The notes: generated by a model from the sequence alone, not told the origin. A stretch of 25,765 nucleotides of DNA from Clostridiales bacterium (GCA_003523225.1 DPGK01000033.1:63938-89702); one strand, 5' to 3'. Positions 15,567 to 25,462 are shown, numbered from the stretch's first letter. Numbers and translations: made by a program.

Positions 15567-16658
15567 ATGAACCGTATATATAATTTCTCGGCTGGTCCTT
15601 CCATGCTTCCGCTTCCCGTGCTTGAGCGCGCCGCAAGCGAGCTTGTCTGCTATGGTGACAGCGGTATGTCCGTTATGGAGATGTCCCACCGCTCACCCGA
15701 TTTTGAGCCGATAATTCAGTCTGCCGAAGCCTCTCTGCGCAAGCTGATGAACATTCCCGACAATTACGCCGTGCTCTTCCTACAGGGCGGAGCCTCTACT
15801 CAGTTTGCTGCTGTCCCGCTTAATCTTCTTCCTGAGGGCGGCAAGGCTGACTATATAGTTTCCGGTCAGTTTTCCGGCAAGGCTTACACCGAGGCTCAGA
15901 AATACGGCGATGTGGCTCTGGCGGCAACCTCAAAGCCGGATAACTTTACATACATTCCTGCAACTACCCGTGAATCCTTCCGTCCCGACGCCTCATATGT
16001 TCACATCTGCTTCAACAATACAATCTACGGCACAAAATACAATTACATTCCCGACACCGGGGATATTCCGCTTGTAGCCGATATGTCCTCCTGCATACTT
16101 TCCGAGCCTGTGGATGTCACCCGCTTCGGTGTTATCTATGCCGGCGCGCAGAAGAATGTTGCTCCTGCGGGACTTACGATCGTAATTGTTCGCCGCGACC
16201 TGCTGGGACACGCTCGCCCGGTATGTCCTACCATGCTTGACTGGAAGCCGATGGCGGAAAACGGCTCGATGTACAACACTCCTCCCTGCTACAATATTTA
16301 TATGGCGGGGCTGGTGTTTGACTATCTGCTTGGCGAGGGCGGTCTTGAGGAGATGAAGCGCCGCAACGAGCGCAAGGCGGCATTGCTTTACGATTATCTT
16401 GATTCCCAGAGCTACTATATCGCCCCCGTGCGTCCCGACTGCCGTTCGATGATGAACGTCACCTTCGTTACGGGAGATGCGGCGCTTGACAAGAAATTTG
16501 CCGCCGAGGCGGGAGACGCCGGACTCAAGAATATCAAGGGACACCGTTCGGTCGGCGGTATGAGAGCCTCTATTTACAACGCCATGCCCTATGAGGGAGT
16601 GGAAAAGCTCGTGAGCTTCATGCGTGAGTTTGCCGCGAACAATCCCAAAACCGTCTGA
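15567..16658 (+). CDS. serC: Phosphoserine aminotransferase
   Basis: A PLP-dependent class V aminotransferase that converts 3-phosphohydroxypyruvate and glutamate to phosphoserine and 2-oxoglutarate, the second step of serine biosynthesis. At 363 residues it matches the usual length. Key features are the N-terminal NFSAGPSMLP, GGASTQF for the cofactor phosphate, the Asp in VADMSSCILS, and the Schiff-base lysine Lys196 in YAGAQKNVAPAG. The C-terminal GHRSVGGMRASIYNA is characteristic of SerC. A strong AAAGGAG site precedes the ATG. It is followed after 24 bases by serA, forming a two-gene serine operon; no serB gene is in the window. Confidence 0.97.
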   Translation: MNRIYNFSAGPSMLPLPVLERAASELVCYGDSGMSVMEMSHRSPDFEPIIQSAEASLRKLMNIPDNYAVLFLQGGASTQFAAVPLNLLPEGGKADYIVSGQFSGKAYTEAQKYGDVALAATSKPDNFTYIPATTRESFRPDASYVHICFNNTIYGTKYNYIPDTGDIPLVADMSSCILSEPVDVTRFGVIYAGAQKNVAPAGLTIVIVRRDLLGHARPVCPTMLDWKPMAENGSMYNTPPCYNIYMAGLVFDYLLGEGGLEEMKRRNERKAALLYDYLDSQSYYIAPVRPDCRSMMNVTFVTGDAALDKKFAAEAGDAGLKNIKGHRSVGGMRASIYNAMPYEGVEKLVSFMREFAANNPKTV

Positions 16659-16682
16659 ACATCTGATTGGAGTAATATTGAA

Positions 16683-17855
16683 ATGAAAAATATTAAACTG
16701 ATGAACAAGATCGCTGCGGTCGGCACTGATATTTTTGACCGCGCGGAATACACCGTAGACGCGGAGCTTCCGCTTGAATCGGCGGATGCGCTGATGGTGC
16801 GCTCTGCGGCGCTTCACGACGTCGAGCTTCCCGCGCGTGTGCTGGCTATTGCCCGCTGTGGCGCGGGTGTGAACAATATCCCGGTTGAAAAATGCGCCGA
16901 GCAGGGCGTGGTCGTCTTCAACACTCCCGGAGCCAACGCCAACGGCGTTAAGGAGCTTACCGTGTGCGCGCTGGCGCTTGCTTCCCGCGATATTGCCGGC
17001 GGCATCGAATGGGCGTCCTCCCTTGAGGGCGACGTTGCGGCGCAGGTCGAAAAGGGCAAGTCTGCCTTCGGCGGGGTTGAATTTTCCGGCAAGACGCTCG
17101 GTGTTATCGGACTTGGCGCTATCGGCGGTCAGGTTGCAAACACAGCACTGAATCTCGGCATGAAGGTGCTGGGGTACGACCCGTATCTTACCGTTGACGC
17201 AGCGTGGAATCTTTCCGGCGGCATCGGACACGCGAAAACTCTTGATGAGATCTTCGAGGCGGCGGACTATATCACGCTGCACGTTCCTGCAGTTGCGGCG
17301 AATAAGGGAATGATAAATGCCGCAAGCATCGCAAAGATGAAGGACGGAGTGCGCATTATCAACCTGGCGCGCGCCGACCTCGCGGTTGCGGCGGACGTCA
17401 AAGCGGCGCTTGCCTCCGGAAAGGTTGCAAGCTATGTCACCGATTTCCCCACTGCCGAAACCGTCGGGGTAAAGGGGATCGTAAATATTCCGCACCTTGG
17501 CGCGTCTACCGAGGAATCCGAGGACAATTGCGCCGTCATGGCTGCCCGTCAGCTTGACGCTTATCTTAAGACCGGAAACATCCGCAACTCCGTCAACTAT
17601 CCGACGGTCGAGATGCCGATGGGCGCGGGTACGCGTATCTGCGTGCTTCACGCCAACATTCCGGCGGTCATTGCAAATATCTCGGGCGTGCTTTCCGAGC
17701 GCGGAATAAACATTGAAAACCTCACCAACAAGTCAAAGGGCGACAACGCCTACACGCTGGTTGAGACTACCGGAGCGCTTGACGCCGCAGTCGCCGCCAC
17801 GGTAAAGAGTGAGATCGAAGCGCTTGAGGGTATCCACCGCGTAAGAGTTATCTGA
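16683..17855 (+). CDS. serA: D-3-phosphoglycerate dehydrogenase
   Basis: The NAD-dependent first enzyme of serine biosynthesis, oxidising 3-phosphoglycerate to 3-phosphohydroxypyruvate. It has a substrate-binding domain split by a Rossmann domain (GLGAIG at 143-148), catalytic Arg230 in NLARADLA, Glu259 in DFPTAET and His271 in IPHLGAST, and a C-terminal ACT domain (about 318-390) typical of allosteric serine inhibition. At 390 residues it is the short clostridial type without the extra ASB domain. It lies directly after serC, so both are expressed from the same promoter. Reverse order to the pathway is common in Clostridia. Confidence 0.96.
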   Translation: MKNIKLMNKIAAVGTDIFDRAEYTVDAELPLESADALMVRSAALHDVELPARVLAIARCGAGVNNIPVEKCAEQGVVVFNTPGANANGVKELTVCALALASRDIAGGIEWASSLEGDVAAQVEKGKSAFGGVEFSGKTLGVIGLGAIGGQVANTALNLGMKVLGYDPYLTVDAAWNLSGGIGHAKTLDEIFEAADYITLHVPAVAANKGMINAASIAKMKDGVRIINLARADLAVAADVKAALASGKVASYVTDFPTAETVGVKGIVNIPHLGASTEESEDNCAVMAARQLDAYLKTGNIRNSVNYPTVEMPMGAGTRICVLHANIPAVIANISGVLSERGINIENLTNKSKGDNAYTLVETTGALDAAVAATVKSEIEALEGIHRVRVI

Positions 17856-17899
17856 GCAGAACGGATGACCCGATAGATCCGATAAAGGATAAAATATGG

Positions 17900-17944
17900 C
17901 TGCCGCGTGGCTGATCTGGGTCAGTCCCTGCGGCAGTCTTTTTT
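17900..17944 (+). terminator. Rho-independent terminator after serA
   Basis: An outer 7-bp stem CTGCCGC/GCGGCAG (17900-17906 with 17930-17936) with an inner CTGA/TCAG stem is followed by TCTTTTTT. It lies 45 bases after the serA stop. Confidence 0.85.
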
Positions 17945-18011
17945 GCGCTTTCGATCCCGTATAAAAAGCAGATTTTTTCTCTTTTGCGGCAATAAAAGCT
18001 GAAAAACTAAT

Positions 18012-18039
18012 TTGATTTCAGCCGGAAATATGGTATAAT
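18012..18039 (+). promoter_or_regulatory. Promoter of ligA
   Basis: TTGATT (18012-18017) and TATAAT (18034-18039) are spaced by 16 bases with an extended -10 TG, 33 bases before the ligA start codon. Confidence 0.75.
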
Positions 18040-18060
18040 ATATTGTAATGTTGAATTTGA

Positions 18061-20106
<2,046 letters not shown>

Positions 20107-20119
20107 ATACAATTATTTT

Positions 20120-20151
20120 GGGTGTACCTTTTGAGGGTACACCCTTTTTTT
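20120..20151 (+). terminator. Strong rho-independent terminator after ligA
   Basis: A perfect 9-bp stem GGGTGTACC/GGTACACCC (20120-20128 with 20136-20144), a 7-base loop and a run of seven T. It starts 14 bases after the ligA stop. Confidence 0.93.
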
Positions 20152-20196
20152 GAAAAAATATTGCGCCTTGCGAGTGGCAAATCCCGGCTTTCCACT

Positions 20197-20225
20197 TGAC
20201 CCGTGGACATAGATGTGATATACTG
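20197..20225 (+). promoter_or_regulatory. Orphan sigma-A promoter in the ligA-amidase gap
   Basis: TTGACC and TATACT are spaced by 17 bases with an extended -10 TG, pointing rightward into about 250 bases without a recognisable gene and then against the amidase gene. The surrounding gap (20152-20472, 321 bases) otherwise holds an A+T-rich 15-base palindrome (GTAAATTTAATTTAC, about 20272-20286) and a 23-codon frame at 20300 with no convincing ribosome site. A small RNA is possible. Confidence 0.5.
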
Positions 20226-20419
20226 AGTTGCGGGCGCTTGATTTGCGGCTGTAAACACGAAATTTTGTCGGTAAATTTAATTTACTGCGATATGGAATAA
20301 TGTGTAAACTTGTGTCCGATTTTTTGCTGTTTACGCAACATCGCCGAAGATTAGATTTCAGTGAACGATAATCGGCTAAATTAGTTAGATATACGTATAA
20401 CAAATTAGACGAAAATCTA

Positions 20420-20447
20420 TAATAAAAGGGATATTGAATCGAATATC
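20420..20447 (-). terminator. Possible weak terminator after the amidase gene
   Basis: On the minus strand GATATT/AATATC (6 bp, 6-base loop, 20430-20447) is followed by CCTTTTATTATA. It lies 26 bases after the amidase stop. The stem is AT-rich and short, so termination strength is doubtful. Confidence 0.35.
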
Positions 20448-20472
20448 GCTTTGACGGAAGATGCCGTCCAAA

Positions 20473-21039
20473 TCACAAAAGTCCGAGATATTCAAGCAGT
20501 CCGTTGTATATTGCCTCGGCAAAAAGCTCCGGCTCGTCATGCATAAGTCTTGCGTCGTTGGGGTTGGTGATAAACCCAAGCTCAAGCAGTACCGCCGGCA
20601 TACGTGTTTTTCTAAGCACATAAAGACCGCTGCGGGTAACAACACCGCGGTTGCGCAGTCCTGTCAGACGGTTGAGCCACTCAAGAATATCCGCGCCAAG
20701 CGAAGCCGCCGCCGAGGGCTGTGAGAATACGAGCGCCTCGCTTCCGCTGGGCGTCGGGCTGTCGGAAGCATTTGTGTGTAGGCTGATAAAGTAGTCAGCT
20801 CCCCATGCGTTTGCCTCGTTTACCCGCGCGGCAAGGCTTGTGGTGTTGCTTGTTCCGAGCTGTGTTGTGGGCGTCGGGCGGGAGAGCTTCACTTCAAAAT
20901 TCCCGTTTGCCTCAAGAAGCCGGGCAAGCTCCTGCCCTATCGTGTACACAAGGTCCTGCTCGCGGTATCCGTTGCCCTCGGAGCCTGCGTTGGGATTGAC
21001 GGGATTGTGTCCCTGATCTATGTAAATTTTATATGCCAT
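20473..21039 (-). CDS. N-acetylmuramoyl-L-alanine amidase (Amidase_3)
   Basis: A zinc amidase that cleaves the bond between N-acetylmuramic acid and the stem peptide of peptidoglycan. The 188-residue protein is a bare catalytic domain with the zinc ligands His11 (IDQGHNP), Glu27 (REQD) and His88 (SLHTNAS) and the catalytic Glu153 (LLELGFITN). The ATG at 21039 is firmly set by GGGGAGG just upstream; an open frame back to 21150 would not give a signal peptide. No signal peptide, transmembrane segment or cell-wall-binding repeat is present, so it would be released by lysis or act in sporulation mother cells, like CwlC-type enzymes, or derive from a phage endolysin. It is monocistronic and divergent from rsmI. 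Confidence 0.92.
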   Translation of the reverse strand: MAYKIYIDQGHNPVNPNAGSEGNGYREQDLVYTIGQELARLLEANGNFEVKLSRPTPTTQLGTSNTTSLAARVNEANAWGADYFISLHTNASDSPTPSGSEALVFSQPSAAASLGADILEWLNRLTGLRNRGVVTRSGLYVLRKTRMPAVLLELGFITNPNDARLMHDEPELFAEAIYNGLLEYLGLL

Positions 21040-21058
21040 AAAAACCTCCCCGAACCGT

Positions 21059-21087
21059 TTGCTTGGGTTCGTTATCCATTGTATTAT
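21059..21087 (+). promoter_or_regulatory. Promoter of rsmI
   Basis: TTGCTT (21059-21064) and TATTAT (21082-21087) are spaced by 17 bases, 50 bases before the rsmI start. A minus-strand TATAAT overlaps the region and may serve the amidase, but no good -35 was found for it. Confidence 0.55.
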
Positions 21088-21137
21088 ATGCGGATCTCCA
21101 AGGCATGGTGAGGGGGGCAAGGAAAGGATAACTCTGA

Positions 21138-22109
21138 ATGGAAACTTCAAAGAAAAATCAGCTTGCTGCGGATGAGGTCATCAGTCCGGCTCACGAGGCG
21201 GGCGTTTGCGATGGTGGATCATATAATTATGAAGACGGTGAGCGCGAGCATAACCGTGTTGAGGGCGGGACGCTTTATCTTGTGGCGACCCCGATCGGAA
21301 ACCTTGCGGATATGACCTACCGCGCGGTAAAGGTGCTTTCGGAAGTGGATTTTGTCGCCGCCGAGGACACCCGCAACTCCGGCAGACTGCTTGCAAGATA
21401 CGGTATTTCAAAGCCGATGGTGTCATATCATGAGCATAACAAGGCGTCGCGCGGCGCAGAGATAGCCGACCGCCTTGCCGCCGGAGAGAGCTGCGCCCTT
21501 GTCACCGACGCGGGGACTCCCGGCATATCCGACCCCGGAGAGGACCTTGTGAGTCTGTGTGCCGGTCGGGGAATACCCGTGGTGCCTCTGCCGGGAGCCT
21601 GCGCGGGAATTTCGGCGCTTATTGTGTCGGGGCTTCCCACATCCCGATTTTGCTTTGAGGGCTTCATTCCCGCGTCGGGCAGGGAACGCCGGGAAAGGCT
21701 TGCGGAGGTCGCTGCGGAGCGGCGCACCGTGATACTCCATGAAGCACCGCACCGTCTGCGCGCTACTCTTTCCGATCTTCGCGAGGCGACATGCGGAGAG
21801 CGCAGGATCTCGATATGCCGTGAGCTTACAAAGCTCAATGAGCAGATACTTCGGCTGACGCTTGACGGCGCGGTGGAATATTATGATAAGTGTGAGCCGC
21901 GCGGAGAATACGTGCTTGTGCTTGAAGGAGCGGCAAAGTCAGCGGAGACAGAATTCTGGCGGGGGCTTGACATTGCCGCCCATGTGAGGCATTACATCGA
22001 ATCCGGAATGCCGGAGCGAGACGCTGTAAAAGCGGCGGCGCGCGACCGCGGAGTGCCGAAAAATGCGGTGTATAACGAATACGTGCGGCTGAAAAACGAA
22101 GAAAAATGA
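21138..22109 (+). CDS. rsmI: 16S rRNA (cytidine-2'-O-)-methyltransferase RsmI
   Basis: A tetrapyrrole-methylase-fold enzyme that 2'-O-methylates C1402 of 16S rRNA in the decoding centre, using S-adenosylmethionine. The diagnostic motifs GTLYLVATPIGNLADMTYRA, AAEDTRNSG, VTDAGTPGISDPGE, PLPGACA and HEAPHR are present. The catalytic fold begins only at about residue 43. The first 42 residues are a polar, low-complexity extension not found in typical RsmI. The only upstream ribosome-like site, AAGGAAAGGA, is about 10 bases before the chosen ATG, so the extension is probably real, though an internal non-ATG start cannot be excluded. The C-terminal helical domain is complete. It has its own promoter. 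Confidence 0.93.
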   Translation: METSKKNQLAADEVISPAHEAGVCDGGSYNYEDGEREHNRVEGGTLYLVATPIGNLADMTYRAVKVLSEVDFVAAEDTRNSGRLLARYGISKPMVSYHEHNKASRGAEIADRLAAGESCALVTDAGTPGISDPGEDLVSLCAGRGIPVVPLPGACAGISALIVSGLPTSRFCFEGFIPASGRERRERLAEVAAERRTVILHEAPHRLRATLSDLREATCGERRISICRELTKLNEQILRLTLDGAVEYYDKCEPRGEYVLVLEGAAKSAETEFWRGLDIAAHVRHYIESGMPERDAVKAAARDRGVPKNAVYNEYVRLKNEEK

Positions 22110-22148
22110 ATTTTTCCGGCTTTTGACTTGCAAATTGTGCCTTTGGAC

Positions 22149-22177
22149 TTGATTTAGATTTGAGTTTGTGCTATAAT
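22149..22177 (+). promoter_or_regulatory. Promoter of asd
   Basis: TTGATT (22149-22154) and TATAAT (22172-22177) are spaced by 17 bases with an extended -10 TG, 27 bases before the asd start codon. Confidence 0.78.
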
Positions 22178-22204
22178 ATTAGAAATTGTTTTTTGGAGTC
22201 GAAT

Positions 22205-23284
22205 ATGAGCAATAAGTTATCCTGCTGTGTGGTCGGAGCCACCGGAATGGTGGGTCAGCGTTTTCTGACCCTGCTTGAAAATCATCCTTATTTTGAAGTC
22301 ACCTGCCTTGCTGCCTCGGCGCGTTCGGCGGGAAAGACCTACCGTGAGGCGGTTGGCGGACGCTGGAAAATGACCACGCCTATGCCGGAGAAGTTTGCCT
22401 CCATGCCCGTGGTTGACGCTTCCGACGCTGATATGATCGCGGCGCGCGCTTCATTTGTTTTTTGCGCGGTAAATATGTCAAAGGACGAAACCAAGGCACT
22501 TGAGGAGAATCTTGCGCGCCACGAGCTGCCCGTTATTTCCAACAATTCGGCAAACCGCTGGACGCCGGATGTGCCTATGATAATTCCGGAAATCAACGCC
22601 TCGCACGCGGAGGTCATAGCTCACCAGCGTGCGCGTCTTGGCACCCGCCGTGGATTTATCGCGGTGAAGCCCAACTGCTCTATCCAGTCGTATGTTCCCA
22701 TGCTGACACCTTTGCGCGAGTTCGGCATTACAAATGTGGTCGCCACTACCTATCAGGCGATCTCGGGAGCGGGCAAGACCTTTGCCGAGTGGCCTGAAAT
22801 GGTGGATAACGTGATACCCTTCATCTCCGGCGAGGAGGAAAAGAGCGAAAAAGAGCCGCTGCGCATCTGGGGCAATGTGGTCGGAGGGGAGATAGTACCC
22901 GCCGCCGCGCCGCTTATCACCACACAGTGCATTCGCGTTCCGGTGACGGACGGTCATACCGCCGCGGTGTTTGTCAGCTTTGAAAAGAAGCCGACCAAGG
23001 AGGAAATACTTGAGCGTTGGAGAAATTTCCGCGGTCTGCCGCAGGAATTGGGACTTCCCAGCGCGCCGGAGCATTTCATCACATATTTTGAGGAAGATAA
23101 CCGTCCTCAGACCGTGCTTGACCGCGGTCTTTACGGCGGCATGGGAGTGTCGGCGGGAAGACTGCGCCCCGACACGTTGTTCGACTGGAAGTTTGTCGGG
23201 CTTTCCCATAACACACTGCGCGGCGCCGCAGGCGGTGCCGTGCTCAACGCCGAGCTGCTTTACCGGCTGGGGTATCTTGACTGA
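22205..23284 (+). CDS. asd: Aspartate-semialdehyde dehydrogenase
   Basis: The NADPH-dependent enzyme that makes aspartate semialdehyde from aspartyl phosphate, the branch point to lysine, diaminopimelate, threonine and methionine. It has the Rossmann motif VVGATGMVGQRF (Gly11-18), catalytic Cys158 in KPNCSIQSYVP and His251 in VTDGHTA. At 359 residues with NCSIQSYVPML it belongs to the archaeal/fungal-type branch rather than the E. coli type. The ATG at 22205 follows TTGGAGTC; an open frame 15 codons upstream runs across the promoter and was rejected. It is monocistronic, ending at a strong terminator. Confidence 0.95.
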   Translation: MSNKLSCCVVGATGMVGQRFLTLLENHPYFEVTCLAASARSAGKTYREAVGGRWKMTTPMPEKFASMPVVDASDADMIAARASFVFCAVNMSKDETKALEENLARHELPVISNNSANRWTPDVPMIIPEINASHAEVIAHQRARLGTRRGFIAVKPNCSIQSYVPMLTPLREFGITNVVATTYQAISGAGKTFAEWPEMVDNVIPFISGEEEKSEKEPLRIWGNVVGGEIVPAAAPLITTQCIRVPVTDGHTAAVFVSFEKKPTKEEILERWRNFRGLPQELGLPSAPEHFITYFEEDNRPQTVLDRGLYGGMGVSAGRLRPDTLFDWKFVGLSHNTLRGAAGGAVLNAELLYRLGYLD

Positions 23285-23308
23285 AACATCACTTAATAAA
23301 AATAAATT

Positions 23309-23352
23309 CCGCAGGCTGTTGCGCATTGGCGCGGCAGTCTGCGGGATTTTTT
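23309..23352 (+). terminator. Rho-independent terminator after asd
   Basis: A 16-bp stem (23309-23324 with 23329-23344, including three G-U pairs) with the tetraloop ATTG is followed by GATTTTTT. It begins 25 bases after the asd stop. Confidence 0.88.
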
Positions 23353-23420
23353 CAGTGTCGATAACGTCTGCAACGGGGGCAAAATGATGAAAAATTCTTC
23401 AATACATCTTCTTGGCGTTA

Positions 23421-23756
23421 CGATCCCTCCGTCACGGCTGCGCCGTGCCACCTCCCTTTACACAAGGGAGGCTTATCTGACTCAAACGATTTTTCCTCTT
23501 TCGGAGGAAGATCAATATACTTTTATTAGTTTCGAAATTGCCGATATCCTCGTCAACATAATGGCTCCCTCGGTGAAGGAGGTCGATCATGCAGACACTA
23601 TCCTCACTCCCGCAGTTTTTTCGATAGCCTCATTGCACCTGAAAAACACTGTCGACTATGAATGCTTTAACGATGTTTTGCAGTCACTTACAGTTTACCG
23701 CAAACTCAGGCTCCCTTGTGTAAAGGGAGCTGTCAGCGCAGCTGACTGAGGGATCG
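23421..23756. mobile_element. MITE-like element with structured inverted ends
   Basis: The ends are inverted copies starting with the 10-bp ACGATCCCTC/GAGGGATCGT. Each arm carries two small hairpins: CTCCCTTTACACAAGGGAG (identical in both arms) and a TGC-loop stem (CACGGC/GCCGTG on the left, GTCAGC/GCTGAC on the right). The two TGC-loop stems differ in sequence yet both pair. Similar repeats are scattered in genomes of gut Clostridia. No transposase is encoded, and no clear target-site duplication was identified. An open frame at 23384-23749 runs through both arms (it yields peptides such as LPCVKGAVSAAD) and is most likely not a real gene. Confidence 0.7.
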
Positions 23757-23802
23757 TTTATTCTGTAAAACCGTGAATAATGGATGTATGAACGCATCCT
23801 AA

Positions 23803-23985
23803 TATTATCTCAAGGAGAGCGGCTGGTTACGTGATCTTCTTCCGTCACTCGACGATGGAGCCTTTGTTACTCAAAATGCAGAACGATATATATTTTCACA
23901 AAATACCAAAAACGCCACAAAAAGCCTTGACCTGACCTTAACTATGTGCTATAATCAATTTGCGATCGCAATACTAATACTTTGA
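23803..23985 (+). other. Stop-to-stop frame, possible gene remnant
   Basis: Between the repeat element and the first lipoprotein gene a frame of 60 codons lacks an ATG but reads protein-like in its first half (around WLRDLLPSLDDGAF). Its second half overlaps the lipoprotein promoter. It may be the decayed 3' end of a gene displaced by the repeat, or chance. Beyond this and the promoter I see nothing else in 23757-23998. Confidence 0.2.
23927..23955 (+). promoter_or_regulatory. Promoter of lipoprotein gene 1
   Basis: TTGACC (23927-23932) and TATAAT (23950-23955) are spaced by 17 bases with an extended -10 TG, 43 bases before the start codon. It is nearly identical in sequence to the promoter at 24750-24778. 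Confidence 0.8.
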
Positions 23986-23998
23986 ATCGGAGGATGTT

Positions 23999-24568
23999 AT
24001 GGAATTACATCTAAAAAGAAATATAAGTGTATTACTTATTTCCTTGCTTATGTTTTCTGTTTTGTTTATAACTGCCTGTAATCCGCTGTCTGATATCCAT
24101 GAAGATTCCGGAAACATCACACAGGAGGAAGCAACGAGCTCCCCTGCTGTTCTTGAAACTTGGCAGGACAAATGGAACGCGGCTTTGGTGAACAAAAGTG
24201 TAGATATATCGAGTCTCAGACTTTACAGTTTGATAGACGGTATTATTTCTACAAGTCCGCCATATGCCTATGCGTCTGATAAGGAAACTATCGGCAGATT
24301 CATTGGTTTGTTTGGTGATATCGATCTGAATTTTCAACAGCGTTCCGATGAGGAATATAATACATTGCTGACTACGACTGCAAACGTTATTGATTTTCTG
24401 ATAAAAATCAATGACGATGAGAATAGTATTGAATTCAGAATGTATGACAACGGACGTTTGGAATATGAGGAAAACGGTATTACGTACATATCAGATAAGT
24501 CGCTGAACTACGACGGATTCAAAGTTTTTTACGAGGAAATTAAAAAAAACCGGACAGAGCTGAAGTAA
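23999..24568 (+). CDS. Putative lipoprotein 1 (paralogue of 24822-25412)
   Basis: A 189-residue protein with a lipoprotein signal peptide: basic start (MELHLKRN), hydrophobic core and the lipobox ITAC with Cys27 as the lipidated residue. It would be anchored on the outer face of the membrane. The mature part is acidic and of unrecognised family; near the C-terminus a strand pattern (FRMYDNGRLEYEENGITYIS) precedes the end motif LNYDGFKVFYEE. A strong CGGAGG ribosome site and a consensus promoter precede it. The gene is AT-rich compared with the housekeeping genes to its left. It shares promoter, leader and signal peptide with its downstream paralogue, so they arose by tandem duplication. Confidence 0.8.
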   Translation: MELHLKRNISVLLISLLMFSVLFITACNPLSDIHEDSGNITQEEATSSPAVLETWQDKWNAALVNKSVDISSLRLYSLIDGIISTSPPYAYASDKETIGRFIGLFGDIDLNFQQRSDEEYNTLLTTTANVIDFLIKINDDENSIEFRMYDNGRLEYEENGITYISDKSLNYDGFKVFYEEIKKNRTELK

Positions 24569-24749
24569 CAGCAGCTATCGGCTGAAAAAGCATATTTTTC
24601 GGGCGATGATTTTCATATTCTTTTAACATGAAATAGCTCGTAAAAAGTGGATGAAGTTTGACAGATAACTCCATATCTATGCGCTTTTTATATTTATTTG
24701 TTATTACATGACTTTTTTATATATTACAAAAATAAACCAATAAAAACTC

Positions 24750-24778
24750 TTGACATGACCTTAACAATGTTCTATAAT
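24750..24778 (+). promoter_or_regulatory. Promoter of lipoprotein gene 2
   Basis: A consensus TTGACA (24750-24755) and TATAAT (24773-24778) are spaced by 17 bases, 43 bases before the start codon. The rest of 24569-24749 is AT-rich and holds nothing that I can assign. Confidence 0.82.
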
Positions 24779-24821
24779 CAATTTGCGGTCTCAATAACAA
24801 TACTTCGAAACGGAGGATATT

Positions 24822-25412
24822 ATGGAATCACAACTAAAAGTAAATACAATTGTCTCACTTATTGCCTTGCTTATGTTTTTATTTTTGTTTATCACTGCTT
24901 GTAAGCCGCAGACTGAAAGCACGGATACAACTACGGTTGATACATATAATGAAACAACTGACATCGACGAGCATTATGCAATATGTCTAAAAAAATGGAA
25001 AGATGCTGTCACAGAGCAAAACATCAAAGTATCAAATATTAGAATAGTTAAGAGAGGTGTTGCGTTTGCAAGCTCAACATCTGCCCCAGTAGAGGTAAAG
25101 GATGGCAAAGTCATATATTTATCAAATACAGGGCGTGAGATAAGTCAAGAAAAAATTAAGGATTTTCTTGACCTTTTGAAATTATATAATCTTGAATTCA
25201 GCGCCGACAATACAGTTCAAGAATCAACTTTTGATTTAAGTGCCATAAGCATTAGTATAGAAGCAGACGGTGACGGTGCGTATATCGTGCTTAACATTTT
25301 TGAAGACGGTCATGTTGAATGCTGCTTTGAAAACGGCAAAGAGAATCAAGTGTATTATATAGCTAACTCACAGGTTGACTATGATCAATTCAAAGTGAAT
25401 GAATGGAGATGA
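24822..25412 (+). CDS. Putative lipoprotein 2 (paralogue of 23999-24568)
   Basis: A 196-residue protein whose signal peptide matches its neighbour (VSLIALLMFLFLFITAC, lipidated Cys27). The mature region has a Thr-rich start (about 30-48), a central mixed region, and a C-terminal pattern IFEDGHVECCFENG followed by VDYDQFKV, aligning with the end of the first paralogue; the mature middle has diverged strongly. It ends at FKVNEWR, about nine residues short of its paralogue's tail. CGGAGG lies 7 bases before the ATG. The function is unknown; surface sensing or immunity-like roles are only guesses. Confidence 0.8.
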   Translation: MESQLKVNTIVSLIALLMFLFLFITACKPQTESTDTTTVDTYNETTDIDEHYAICLKKWKDAVTEQNIKVSNIRIVKRGVAFASSTSAPVEVKDGKVIYLSNTGREISQEKIKDFLDLLKLYNLEFSADNTVQESTFDLSAISISIEADGDGAYIVLNIFEDGHVECCFENGKENQVYYIANSQVDYDQFKVNEWR

Positions 25413-25462
25413 ATTAAATATGGCTGGAAAGTGAAAACAGCTATCAGTGCATAAAATGCAGA

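Noticed and set aside
15993..17651. A 552-codon open frame on the minus strand, antisense to serC and serA.
   Set aside because: It is a codon-bias shadow of two unmistakable genes, with no ribosome site, no promoter and a low-complexity His/Arg-rich translation.
20300..20371. A 23-codon frame (starting MCKLVSDFLL) after the orphan promoter.
   Set aside because: There is no convincing ribosome site, and the length is easily reached by chance.
22478..23326. A 282-codon minus-strand frame across asd and its terminator.
   Set aside because: It is antisense to a clear gene, begins inside the asd terminator and has no protein-like features.
23384..23749. A 121-codon frame over the repeat element, with GGGGGC before its ATG.
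   Set aside because: Both ends are translations of the inverted repeat arms, which give the same kind of spurious peptide wherever such repeats occur; the middle shows no motif.
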